Source: Flavobacteriaceae bacterium
GTDB lineage: Bacteria > Bacteroidota > Bacteroidia > Flavobacteriales > Flavobacteriaceae
Length of the DNA stretch: 8,282 nt
Reading direction: 5' to 3'
Assembly: GCA_018623655.1 (NCBI GenBank)
Contig: JAAZVG010000063.1
Location: forward strand, 1-8,282
A program made the translations under genes and the position numbers. The notes beneath the pieces were generated by a model. It saw nothing but the letters and a program-made list of their open reading frames with translations. It had not been told where the DNA came from and did not search any database. Below are positions 1-5,886 of the stretch, piece after piece; the stretch's first letter is position 1, and each line of letters starts with the position of its first letter.

Positions 1-404
1 AAGAACGCGCTTTTGCAGCACAGATATCTGAGAGTTTAAATCGACCCCTTGATGAGCGTGTTACTAAAGATGTTGCTCCATTCCAAGAGGCATCTAGAGC
101 TTACGGTTCAACCGATGTGGGTGACGTTAGTTTTGTCGTTCCTACGGTAGGTTTTGGAACCGCCACATGGGTTCCTGGCACCTCAGCACATTCATGGCAA
201 GCTGTTGCTGCTGGAGGCACAAGTATTGGATTAAAAGGGATGAAAGTAGCCGCTAAAACCTTAGCGCTTAGTGGGGCTAAGCTCTTTCAAAATCCGAAGA
301 TCATCGCTAAGGCTAAGGCTGAATTTGAAGAGCGTAGAGGTGCTGATTTTAATTACCGTCCTCTTCTTGGGAATCGTCCGCCCGCTCTTGATTACCGAAA
401 TTAA
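1..404 (+). CDS. AbgB-like M20 family amidohydrolase, C-terminal part (5' end outside window)
   Basis: The reading frame is open from the left edge (first full codon at base 3) to TAA at 402-404, giving 133 C-terminal residues. The segment GSTDVGDVSFVVPT (about 105-146) followed by PGTSAHSWQAVAAGGTSIG (about 174-230) is the signature of the AbgB branch of M20 peptidases, the subunit type of p-aminobenzoyl-glutamate hydrolase. In M20 enzymes a C-terminal-domain histidine is a zinc ligand, and I infer that the His of SAHSWQ (codon 189-191) is that residue. The family hydrolyses amide bonds of N-acyl or aminobenzoyl-glutamate-like substrates in the cytoplasm; the true substrate cannot be told from this fragment. 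The ending (LLGNRPPALDYRN) looks like a normal family C-terminus, so only the 5' end is missing. Its last 56 bases overlap the convergent acyltransferase gene. The internal GTG at 117 is not a credible start because homologous sequence continues upstream. Confidence 0.88.
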   Translation, partial: ERAFAAQISESLNRPLDERVTKDVAPFQEASRAYGSTDVGDVSFVVPTVGFGTATWVPGTSAHSWQAVAAGGTSIGLKGMKVAAKTLALSGAKLFQNPKIIAKAKAEFEERRGADFNYRPLLGNRPPALDYRN

Positions 405-1203
405 AAGGAAATTCTCTTTTTTTATGGTCTTCGTTGTAGGCAAGTAACTCTTCTTCAGGGATCACTTTTAAGAAAGAAGGATGTTGTTCGATAGCGAACT
501 CTAGTTTTTCTATGATAGAATCAACCGAATCGCTGTCGTAATCAATTTCTAAGGGATCTTTAATCACCATCGATTGTAAGATCCCTTTCTTTTTGACGTA
601 AATTCCTTTTCGATCAAAGGACCTTCTAAATCCGTCGATAACGATCGGAACCACTATTGGCCTATATGTTTTTATAATATGTGCCGTCCCTTTTCTGATA
701 GGCTTCCAAGGACGTGTAGTACCTTGTGGAAAGGTAATTACCCACCCATCATCTAATGCCTTACTAATATTTGAAATATCACTAAACTTTACCTGGCGTT
801 TAACCTCTTTGCCACCAGCTCTCCAAGTTCGTTCAATACTAATCGAACCAGCATAAGCCAAAATCTTTGCGAGTAAACTGTCATTCATTGTTTCCTTAGC
901 AGCGACGTAATATAAATTCAGTTTCGGCTTAAATAGATAGAGGGCATTCTTGATCGAATCTTCTCTTCCCTGAAGACTCGCATTAAATACGTGAAACATA
1001 GCCACGACATCTGCGAAATAAGTCTGGTGATTACTTACAAAGAGTACCATTCGGTCTGGCAAATTTCGCAAGACCTCAGACCCTTCAATTTGAAGGGTAT
1101 TGAAACGTTTATATCGTGCATGAGTCAAAAACCCTGCGAATAAAATGAGGAGACGTTTCAAAAATAGAAGATGACCAAATGGATTTTTTTTGAATAATGC
1201 CAT
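349..1203 (-). CDS. PlsC-type lysophospholipid acyltransferase family protein
   Basis: A 284-residue protein of the LPLAT/PlsC superfamily, which transfers acyl chains to lysophospholipid or related acceptors at the inner membrane. A hydrophobic stretch at residues 9-27 probably anchors it. Four blocks follow: NHQTYFAD (58-65, His59), ISIERT (121-126), FPQGTTR (158-164) and VVPIVIDGF (184-192). The blocks match the order of the classical acyltransferase motifs I-IV, but motif I reads H-X5-D rather than H-X4-D, and motif III has Gln160 where FPEGTR has Glu. From memory, the same variants occur in a Bacteroidota-specific group of predicted 1-acyl-glycerol-3-phosphate acyltransferases, so they look like a family trait rather than damage. 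The exact acceptor (lysophosphatidate, ornithine lipid or other) is unknown. ATG at 1203 gives the expected N-terminus MALFKKNPFGH. The last 17 residues, an acidic tail, are encoded antisense to the abgB-like gene. Confidence 0.85.
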   Translation of the reverse strand: MALFKKNPFGHLLFLKRLLILFAGFLTHARYKRFNTLQIEGSEVLRNLPDRMVLFVSNHQTYFADVVAMFHVFNASLQGREDSIKNALYLFKPKLNLYYVAAKETMNDSLLAKILAYAGSISIERTWRAGGKEVKRQVKFSDISNISKALDDGWVITFPQGTTRPWKPIRKGTAHIIKTYRPIVVPIVIDGFRRSFDRKGIYVKKKGILQSMVIKDPLEIDYDSDSVDSIIEKLEFAIEQHPSFLKVIPEEELLAYNEDHKKREFPFNFGNQERADDSQEEDGN

Positions 1204-1211
1204 AGCGGCGG

Positions 1212-1219
1212 CTAATGTA
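1212..1219 (-). promoter_or_regulatory. Possible Bacteroidota -7 box for the acyltransferase gene
   Basis: Read on the minus strand this is TACATTAG, one mismatch from the Bacteroidota -7 consensus TAnnTTTG, lying 8 nt before the ATG at 1203. No clear TTG-type -33 element is seen at the usual spacing, so the call rests on position and the -7 match alone. Confidence 0.4.
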
Positions 1220-1220
1220 C

Positions 1221-1230
1221 AAAAGCTTTT
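1221..1230. repeat. 10-bp perfect palindrome in divergent promoter region
   Basis: AAAAGCTTTT is a perfect palindrome in the 57-bp gap between the divergent acyltransferase and cyclophilin genes, between their two predicted -7 boxes. It could be an operator half-site arrangement, but an A/T-rich 10-mer palindrome is also plausible by chance. Confidence 0.3.
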
Positions 1231-1238
1231 AGATGTTT

Positions 1239-1246
1239 TATCTTTG
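1239..1246 (+). promoter_or_regulatory. Bacteroidota -7 promoter box for the cyclophilin lipoprotein gene
   Basis: TATCTTTG matches TAnnTTTG at every fixed position. It ends 14 nt before the GTG start at 1261, so the leader is predicted to be only about 10 nt. The -33 region (about 1212-1222) holds no TTG. Confidence 0.6.
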
Positions 1247-1260
1247 AAAAAACGAATGAA

Positions 1261-1965
1261 GTGAAGTACGCCCTCTGTCTTAGCGCATTTTTATTGTTTT
1301 TTTCCTGCAGTGAATCCGAGAAAAAAAATAATTCTAACCCTACCACTACCTCAATTTTAAAAGAACCAAAGGTATCGGTTAAAGCAGAGAGCGAAGCAGA
1401 AACGAGGTCATTTATTTTAACTGAAGAAAATGCCATTCCTTTTTTCTTCGAATACGAAAAGACCCTAGAAGAAGATCACTTAAACTTCGAAACTAGCTTT
1501 GGAAGTTTTACCGTTCGTTTATACGAAGATGTGCCTTATCACAGGTCAAACGCTGTATACCTCGCCAAGAAAGGATACTTTAACAATACCATGTTTCATC
1601 GTGTTGTGAAAAATTTCATCATCCAAGGAGGAAATGCAGACACTCCCGATCTACCAAAAAAACGCAAAGAAATTGGTCGTTACCTTCTACCCCCTGACAC
1701 CGATAAAGATCATCCGCATCATAGAGGTGTAATTTCTATGCCTAGTAGTGACATTAACAACCCGCATAAACTAGCATCACCTTTTGAATTTTTTATCGTG
1801 GTTACTAAACCTGGATCGTATCACCTAGATGGTAATTATACCGCCTTTGGAGAAGTTATTGAAGGTATGGAGGTGGTTGATGAAATCAATGCAGTGGCGG
1901 TCGATCAAGGGGATTGGCCATTACAAAACGTTTACATTAAAAAGGTTACTGCATTTAAGCCTTAA
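1261..1965 (+). CDS. Cyclophilin-type peptidyl-prolyl cis-trans isomerase, lipoprotein
   Basis: A 234-residue predicted lipoprotein. The signal peptide (residues 1-15) ends in FFSC with Cys16 as the lipidation site, followed by SESEKK and a low-complexity linker to about residue 70. The cyclophilin domain spans about 74-232. FHRVVKNFIIQGG (112-124) carries the catalytic Arg (R114, CypA R55) and Gln (Q122, CypA Q63). EFFIVV (176-181) supplies the hydrophobic-pocket Phe, and HLDGNYTAFGEVIEGMEVVDEI (from 188) is the family C-terminal block. The CypA Trp121 position is His188, so cyclosporin binding is probably weak. The protein should catalyse prolyl isomerisation of proteins in the periplasm or at the outer membrane. 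The start is GTG at 1261, the only sensible in-frame start after the TAA at 1213-1215. An ATG-AAG-TGA mini-frame at 1256-1264 overlaps it. The last 11 bases overlap rocD. Confidence 0.9.
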   Translation: MKYALCLSAFLLFFSCSESEKKNNSNPTTTSILKEPKVSVKAESEAETRSFILTEENAIPFFFEYEKTLEEDHLNFETSFGSFTVRLYEDVPYHRSNAVYLAKKGYFNNTMFHRVVKNFIIQGGNADTPDLPKKRKEIGRYLLPPDTDKDHPHHRGVISMPSSDINNPHKLASPFEFFIVVTKPGSYHLDGNYTAFGEVIEGMEVVDEINAVAVDQGDWPLQNVYIKKVTAFKP

Positions 1966-1966
1966 A
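1954..1966. repeat. 13-bp inverted repeat containing both convergent stop codons
   Basis: TTTAAG-C-CTTAAA is a perfect inverted repeat around one central base. It holds the cyclophilin stop (TAA, 1963-1965) on the plus strand and the rocD stop (TAA, complement of 1955-1957) on the minus strand in mirror positions. As RNA it could form at best a 5-bp A/U-rich stem with a 3-nt loop, so termination is only a weak inference. Confidence 0.5.
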
Positions 1967-3244
1967 GCTAGCTTCATATTCGAATACTGATCGGACGATA
2001 ATTTCGATACATTCGTCAATCTGTTCTTTAGTCATCACAAGCGGAGGAGCGAATCGAATAATATTACCATGCGTAGGTTTCGCTAATAATCCATTATCTC
2101 GAAGTAATAAACAAAGATTCCAAGCAGTTTCACTTTCTTCTGTGTCGTTAATAACAATTGCATTGAGAAGTCCCTTTCCGCGAACTAAACTCACCATATT
2201 ACAGTCATCCAGTTTCGAACGCAGCTCTTTTCTGAAGTATTCACCCAGTTGAAATGCGTTTTCTGCTAATCGTTCATTTTTAATTACCTCTAAAGCAGCT
2301 ATACTAACGGCAGCAGCTACTGGGTTTCCACCAAAAGTACTACCATGAGACCCTGGGGTAATTACTTCCATCACCTCATCATCAGCTAATACGGCTGAAA
2401 TCGGGTAAACTCCACCCGAGATCGCTTTTCCAAGAATCAAAATATCTGGTTTAACTTCGGGGGTACCACTACAGTGCTTATCTCTGCATTGGCAATTACC
2501 GCAAGTGGCTAAAAGTCTACCGGTTCTAGCGATTCCAGTTTGAACCTCATCAGCTAGAAGCAGTACTCCGTGTTGTTTACAAAGCACTGAAACCTTAGTG
2601 AGGTAACCTTCATCAGGCACCATAACTCCTGCCTCTCCTTGAATAGGTTCGACTAAAAACCCTGCAATGTTTGAGTGCGCCTTGAGAACCTCTTCTAAGG
2701 CATCCGCATCATTGTAAGGGATTTTTATAAAACCCCTAGTGTAGGGTCCGAAGCCTTGACGAGCCGTTTCATCCGAAGAAAACGATATGATGGTGGTTGT
2801 TCTACCGTGAAAGTTTTGATCGCAGACAACGATCTGAGCCTGGTCTTCAGGTAAACCCTTCACCTTATAGGCCCAACGTCTTGCGATCTTTAATGCAGTC
2901 TCGACAGCCTCAGCACCAGTGTTCATAGGGAGAACCTTGTCGAAATGAAAAGTTTCTGTTAGGTATTTCTCCATCCGACCCAGTTGATCATTATAGAAAG
3001 CTCGTGAAGTCAGCGTTAATTGTTTCGATTGTTCAGTGAGTGCATTTATAATATCGGGATGACAATGCCCCTGATTTACCGCTGAATAAGCCGATAAAAA
3101 GTCGAAATACTTCTTACCCTCAATATCCCATAAGTAAACTCCCTCTCCTTTAGCTAATACCACAGGTAGCGGATGATAATTATGTGCTCCGTACTTATTT
3201 TCTAAAGCGATAGCTTCTTCAGAACTGCGAATCGAATCAATCAT
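1955..3244 (-). CDS. rocD: Ornithine--oxo-acid aminotransferase
   Basis: A 429-residue PLP-dependent class III (fold type I) aminotransferase that converts ornithine and 2-oxoglutarate to glutamate semialdehyde and glutamate, linking arginine catabolism to proline and glutamate. It aligns nearly end to end with human OAT from memory: SAYSAVNQGHCHP (51-63), LTSRAFYN (78-85), MNTGAEAVETALK (107-119), VEPIQGEAGV (198-207), DEVQTGIARTGR (232-243), LGKAISGG (271-278, Lys273 binds PLP), HGSTFGGNP (300-308) and RFAPPLV (397-403). The odd feature is an extra segment of about 12 residues after LLAT, holding Cys248, Cys251, Cys253 and Cys258 (CGNCQCRDKHC). I chose the ATG at 3244 (MIDSIRSSEEAI). The frame stays open to 3328, but those 28 extra residues resemble no family sequence and would cover the promoter region. 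It is divergent from rlmD and overlaps the cyclophilin gene tail by 11 bp. Confidence 0.95.
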   Translation of the reverse strand: MIDSIRSSEEAIALENKYGAHNYHPLPVVLAKGEGVYLWDIEGKKYFDFLSAYSAVNQGHCHPDIINALTEQSKQLTLTSRAFYNDQLGRMEKYLTETFHFDKVLPMNTGAEAVETALKIARRWAYKVKGLPEDQAQIVVCDQNFHGRTTTIISFSSDETARQGFGPYTRGFIKIPYNDADALEEVLKAHSNIAGFLVEPIQGEAGVMVPDEGYLTKVSVLCKQHGVLLLADEVQTGIARTGRLLATCGNCQCRDKHCSGTPEVKPDILILGKAISGGVYPISAVLADDEVMEVITPGSHGSTFGGNPVAAAVSIAALEVIKNERLAENAFQLGEYFRKELRSKLDDCNMVSLVRGKGLLNAIVINDTEESETAWNLCLLLRDNGLLAKPTHGNIIRFAPPLVMTKEQIDECIEIIVRSVFEYEASFKA

Positions 3245-3265
3245 GCTTAATTTTTTAAAGCCCCT

Positions 3266-3296
3266 CAAAGTTCGACAATACAATCCGCATAACCAA
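3266..3296 (-). promoter_or_regulatory. Predicted rocD promoter, Bacteroidota type
   Basis: On the minus strand TTGG (complement of 3293-3296) is followed after 19 nt by GAACTTTG (complement of 3266-3273). This fits a -33 TTG and a -7 TAnnTTTG with one mismatch at normal spacing. The -7 box ends 21 nt before the chosen rocD ATG at 3244, which supports that start over the longer open frame. Confidence 0.5.
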
Positions 3297-3297
3297 T

Positions 3298-3305
3298 TAC
3301 CTTTG
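3298..3305 (+). promoter_or_regulatory. Bacteroidota -7 promoter box for the rlmD operon
   Basis: TACCTTTG is a perfect TAnnTTTG match ending only 5 nt before the rlmD ATG at 3311. Transcription would then begin within a few bases of the start codon, giving a leaderless or nearly leaderless mRNA. A weak -33 candidate, TTCG at 3271-3274, lies 23 nt upstream. Confidence 0.6.
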
Positions 3306-3310
3306 CAGTT

Positions 3311-4720
3311 ATGAGCAGGAAACCGCAAAGAGTTTTAGAGGGCTTGAAAATTCAAACCCTTGGAGCTAAAGGAAAGGCAATAGGAAAAACTGAAGAAGGC
3401 CGTGTTGTGTTTATCCCATACGTGGCTCCTGGTGATATTGTTGATGCACGTGTTGTAAAGAAGAGAAAAAATTATCTCGAAGCCGAAGCTATTGCGATTA
3501 AAAGTGACTCTGAGTACCGTGTTGAACCCAAGTGTGAGCATTTCACGCGATGCGGTGGTTGTAAGTGGCAACACCTTCAATATGATCAGCAACTGATCTA
3601 CAAACAAAATGAGGTGCTTGAGAATCTCAAACGAATTGGAGAAATCAATCCCGAAATCATCGAGCCCATCATGGCTTCTGAGACCATCTATCACTATCGC
3701 AACAAAATGGAATTTTCATTTTCAGATAGCCGATGGATTGAAAAGGAAGAAATTGAAAGTGGGGAGACTATTGATCGCAGAGGTCTAGGTTTTCATAAGC
3801 CGGGGATGTGGGATAAAATCATCGATCTCAATCATTGTTATCTACAAGGAGAACCCTCTAACCGCATACGTAACTTTTGTAAGGAAGAAGGAATTCGTCA
3901 AGAACTTGAATTTTTCAATCCACGCAACCGTACGGGAGCCCTTAGAACCTTAATGATTCGAAATACCTTGGCCGGCGATTTAATGGTTCTTATCCAATTT
4001 TATGAAGCTTCCAAAATTCAAATAGAACGCTATCTTTCTACGATTGCTGACAAGTTTCCTGAAATTACTTCACTTCTATATGTAATTAACCAAAAAGGGA
4101 ATGACACGCTATACGATCAAGATATTATTGTTTTTAAAGGCAAAGATCATATTGAGGAGACTATGGAATCTTTAAGATTTAAGATAGACGCGAAGTCGTT
4201 TTATCAAACCAATAGTGCGCAAGCACTACGATTATACGAAGTAGCTAGAGATTTTGCTGAACTCTCTGGTGATGAGTTAGTCTATGACCTATACACAGGC
4301 ACCGGTACTATCGCCCAATTCATAGCGCAAAAAGCAAAATATGTGGTGGGCGTTGAAGCAGTGCCCGAAGCAATTGAAAAGGCAAAAGAAAACGCTGTGG
4401 TCAACAATATTGATAATATATCCTTTGAGGTTGGAGATATGAAAAATGTGTTCAACGACGAATTCATTGAAAGACACGGTAAGGCTGATGTGGTAATCAC
4501 TGACCCACCAAGAGATGGAATGCATGCTGATGTTGTAGCTCAGCTATTAAAACTAGCCCCGAAAAAGATTGTTTATGTGAGTTGTAATTCGGCAACACAA
4601 GCAAGAGATTTAAAACTCTTGTCTGAGCAATACCGCGTAGTTCGTTCAAGAGCAGTAGATTTGTTCCCTCAAACGCACCACATTGAAAACGTAGTGTTAT
4701 TGATTAAAAACGAACAATGA
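3311..4720 (+). CDS. rlmD: 23S rRNA (uracil-1939-C5)-methyltransferase RlmD
   Basis: A 469-residue RlmD/RumA-family enzyme that methylates C5 of a uridine in 23S rRNA using SAM. An N-terminal TRAM RNA-binding domain (about 8-65) precedes the iron-sulfur cluster ligands Cys75, Cys81 and Cys84 (C-x5-C-x2-C), with Cys176 in the position of the fourth ligand. The methyltransferase domain shows SFYQTN (296-301), the SAM-binding YDLYTGTGTIAQ (325-336), DPPRDGMH (398-405), the catalytic nucleophile Cys425 in YVSCNSATQARD, and FPQTHHIENVVLL (452-464) with the proposed base Glu459. Length and all key residues are normal. In Bacteroidota members of this family can be annotated rlmD or rlmCD; the exact target uridine is inferred from homology. 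It is first in an operon, and its TGA overlaps the ATG of the next gene (ATGA, 4717-4720), implying translational coupling. Confidence 0.95.
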   Translation: MSRKPQRVLEGLKIQTLGAKGKAIGKTEEGRVVFIPYVAPGDIVDARVVKKRKNYLEAEAIAIKSDSEYRVEPKCEHFTRCGGCKWQHLQYDQQLIYKQNEVLENLKRIGEINPEIIEPIMASETIYHYRNKMEFSFSDSRWIEKEEIESGETIDRRGLGFHKPGMWDKIIDLNHCYLQGEPSNRIRNFCKEEGIRQELEFFNPRNRTGALRTLMIRNTLAGDLMVLIQFYEASKIQIERYLSTIADKFPEITSLLYVINQKGNDTLYDQDIIVFKGKDHIEETMESLRFKIDAKSFYQTNSAQALRLYEVARDFAELSGDELVYDLYTGTGTIAQFIAQKAKYVVGVEAVPEAIEKAKENAVVNNIDNISFEVGDMKNVFNDEFIERHGKADVVITDPPRDGMHADVVAQLLKLAPKKIVYVSCNSATQARDLKLLSEQYRVVRSRAVDLFPQTHHIENVVLLIKNEQ

Positions 4721-5199
4721 AGCTAAAGACCTACATCCTTGCTCTTGCTGCGCTGCTCTTGCTTTCAAATTGCGAAAAAGACGATGTTTGCGTTGACAAC
4801 GACTCGGTTTATGTAAATATTGTTTTCTACAGTGCCGAGGATAGTAGCACTGCTAAATCAGTCTCTGGTTTTAGTCTTTTAAATGATAATGGGGATATCA
4901 TTCAAAACTACGATAATACAACAGTTGCTGCGATTGCACTCGTTTTACCCACAAGTGAAACCAGTTACAACTTAATCTTTCGAAAAAGAACAGAGGTAGA
5001 TGGTATTTCAACCGATACGAATGACACCTTAAAATTTAATTACACACCCAAGGCAACCTATGTCTCAAGAGCTTGTGGTTACATTCGATCGTATAGTGAT
5101 TTAAATATTGATCTAACGAAACATTGGATCAGTGAAGTAATTGTCAACACTTCAGAGGTCAATTCAAATAATGAAGAGCATGTGGTCATCTTACATTAG
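4717..5199 (+). CDS. DUF6452 family lipoprotein
   Basis: A 160-residue predicted lipoprotein of unknown function. Residues 1-18 form a signal peptide with lipobox LSNC, and Cys19 is the lipidated residue. The following E-K-D-D matches the charged pattern (K/E/D-rich after +1 Cys) known in Bacteroidota as a signal for surface export of lipoproteins, so surface exposure is possible. Cys25 and Cys120 (in SRACGY) are the only other cysteines and could form a disulfide. The remainder looks beta-rich with alternating hydrophobic residues, and no catalytic motif is visible. Assignment to DUF6452 rests on the remembered pattern CEKDDxC, a beta-strand core, the late ACG motif, and its usual place between rlmD and a DUF6048 gene. 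It begins inside the rlmD stop codon and its last 29 bases overlap the next gene, so the three are almost certainly co-expressed. Confidence 0.8.
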   Translation: MKLKTYILALAALLLLSNCEKDDVCVDNDSVYVNIVFYSAEDSSTAKSVSGFSLLNDNGDIIQNYDNTTVAAIALVLPTSETSYNLIFRKRTEVDGISTDTNDTLKFNYTPKATYVSRACGYIRSYSDLNIDLTKHWISEVIVNTSEVNSNNEEHVVILH

Positions 5200-5881
5200 T
5201 AAAAGCGTAGTTTTTTGGTTGATACTTTTTGCCACCGTATCGATTTATGGGCAAAAGGAATACGGAATTAGAGGTGGAGTTGATCTATCGAAACTCGTTC
5301 GTTCAAATCTTCAAAAAGGTTATCAAGGGTTTGAAATTTTTGGCGATCTAACCCTCAAAGACAAAACAAAAATTGCAGTTGAAATAGGATCAGAAACCTT
5401 TAATACTAATGAGTCGATAGAACAAAATTTACTGTATAATTACCAGGTGTCTGGTGAGTATCTTAAACTGGGATTAGACTGGGAAATCTATCAACGAAAA
5501 CCAGGAGAAAAAAATCAAATCACCGCTGGTGCGCGATATGTGGTGGCCTCTTTTGATACAGCTCAAGGAGTTACCAACTTCTATGACACCGCATGGGTTC
5601 AGCGTTACGGAGCGTTTCCTAATTTTAGTCAGAAAGGGCCTGAACATAGTGGTCTTTCGGCTAGTTACCTTGAGGGAGTTTTAGGGTTTAAAACTCATAT
5701 CGCCAAACAGATTTATTTGGGAGGGAGCTTTCGGATGGGATTTTTGGTTAGTCAGAAAGAACCTGAAAACTTTGACAATCTATGGATCCCTGGATTTAAT
5801 AAAGTTACCGATGGAGCAAGATTTGGGTTTAGCTACAATTACGGCATTAGTTATTACTTACCCATTAAGAAAAATCGCTAA
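5171..5881 (+). CDS. DUF6048 family predicted outer-membrane beta-barrel protein
   Basis: A 236-residue protein with an N-terminal signal peptide (hydrophobic core about 13-25, cleavage near IYG/QK at 27-28). The rest is made of alternating-hydrophobic strands with aromatic girdles: YLKLGLDWEIY (97-107), ITAGARYVVASF (117-128), YLEGVLGFKTHI (166-177), IYLGGSFRMGFLVSQKEPEN (181-200) and FGFSYNYGISYYLPIKK (218-234). This pattern, including the SYYLPIKK end, matches my memory of DUF6048, a Bacteroidota outer-membrane barrel-like family of unknown function. I chose ATG 5171 (MKSMWSSYIS) because it gives a proper signal peptide; ATG 5180 is an alternative, while the frame's earliest ATG at 5141 adds residues before the signal. 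The start lies 29 nt inside the DUF6452 gene. Its stop (TAA 5879-5881) interlocks with the opposing methyltransferase stop. Confidence 0.82.
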   Translation: MKSMWSSYISKSVVFWLILFATVSIYGQKEYGIRGGVDLSKLVRSNLQKGYQGFEIFGDLTLKDKTKIAVEIGSETFNTNESIEQNLLYNYQVSGEYLKLGLDWEIYQRKPGEKNQITAGARYVVASFDTAQGVTNFYDTAWVQRYGAFPNFSQKGPEHSGLSASYLEGVLGFKTHIAKQIYLGGSFRMGFLVSQKEPENFDNLWIPGFNKVTDGARFGFSYNYGISYYLPIKKNR

Positions 5882-5886
5882 GATTT
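5872..5886. repeat. Short hairpin-forming inverted repeat spanning two opposing stop codons
   Basis: AAATC-GCTAA-GATTT has perfect 5-bp arms (5872-5876 and 5882-5886) around a 5-nt loop that contains both interlocked stop codons (CTA/TAG on minus at 5878-5880, TAA on plus at 5879-5881). The stem is too weak for a classical terminator, and a T-run (5892-5896) lies only on the plus-strand side. Confidence 0.35.

Noticed and set aside
403..423. AAAAG...CTTTT arms followed by seven T residues after the abgB-like stop, terminator-like
   Set aside because: The stem is A/U-rich and only 5 bp, and the T-run is explained by Lys codons (KKREF) of the acyltransferase on the other strand.
1965..1974. 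10-bp palindrome AAGCTAGCTT just after the cyclophilin stop
   Set aside because: It lies in rocD coding sequence; having no loop it cannot form a stable hairpin, and nothing else marks it as functional.
3243..3257. Weak hairpin GCTT...AAGC in the rocD leader
   Set aside because: A 4-bp stem with a mostly A/T loop is too weak and too common to call a regulatory structure.
3245..3328. 28-residue N-terminal extension of the rocD frame
   Set aside because: It is open by chance, resembles no aminotransferase sequence, covers predicted promoter elements for both divergent genes and would overlap rlmD.
4282..4525. Minus-strand open frames inside rlmD
   Set aside because: They are out-of-frame shadows of a strongly conserved methyltransferase and show no domain or signal of their own.
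5141..5170. Earlier ATG giving 10 extra residues on the DUF6048 protein
   Set aside because: The extra residues precede a good signal peptide beginning at 5171 and are shadow sequence of the DUF6452 gene.
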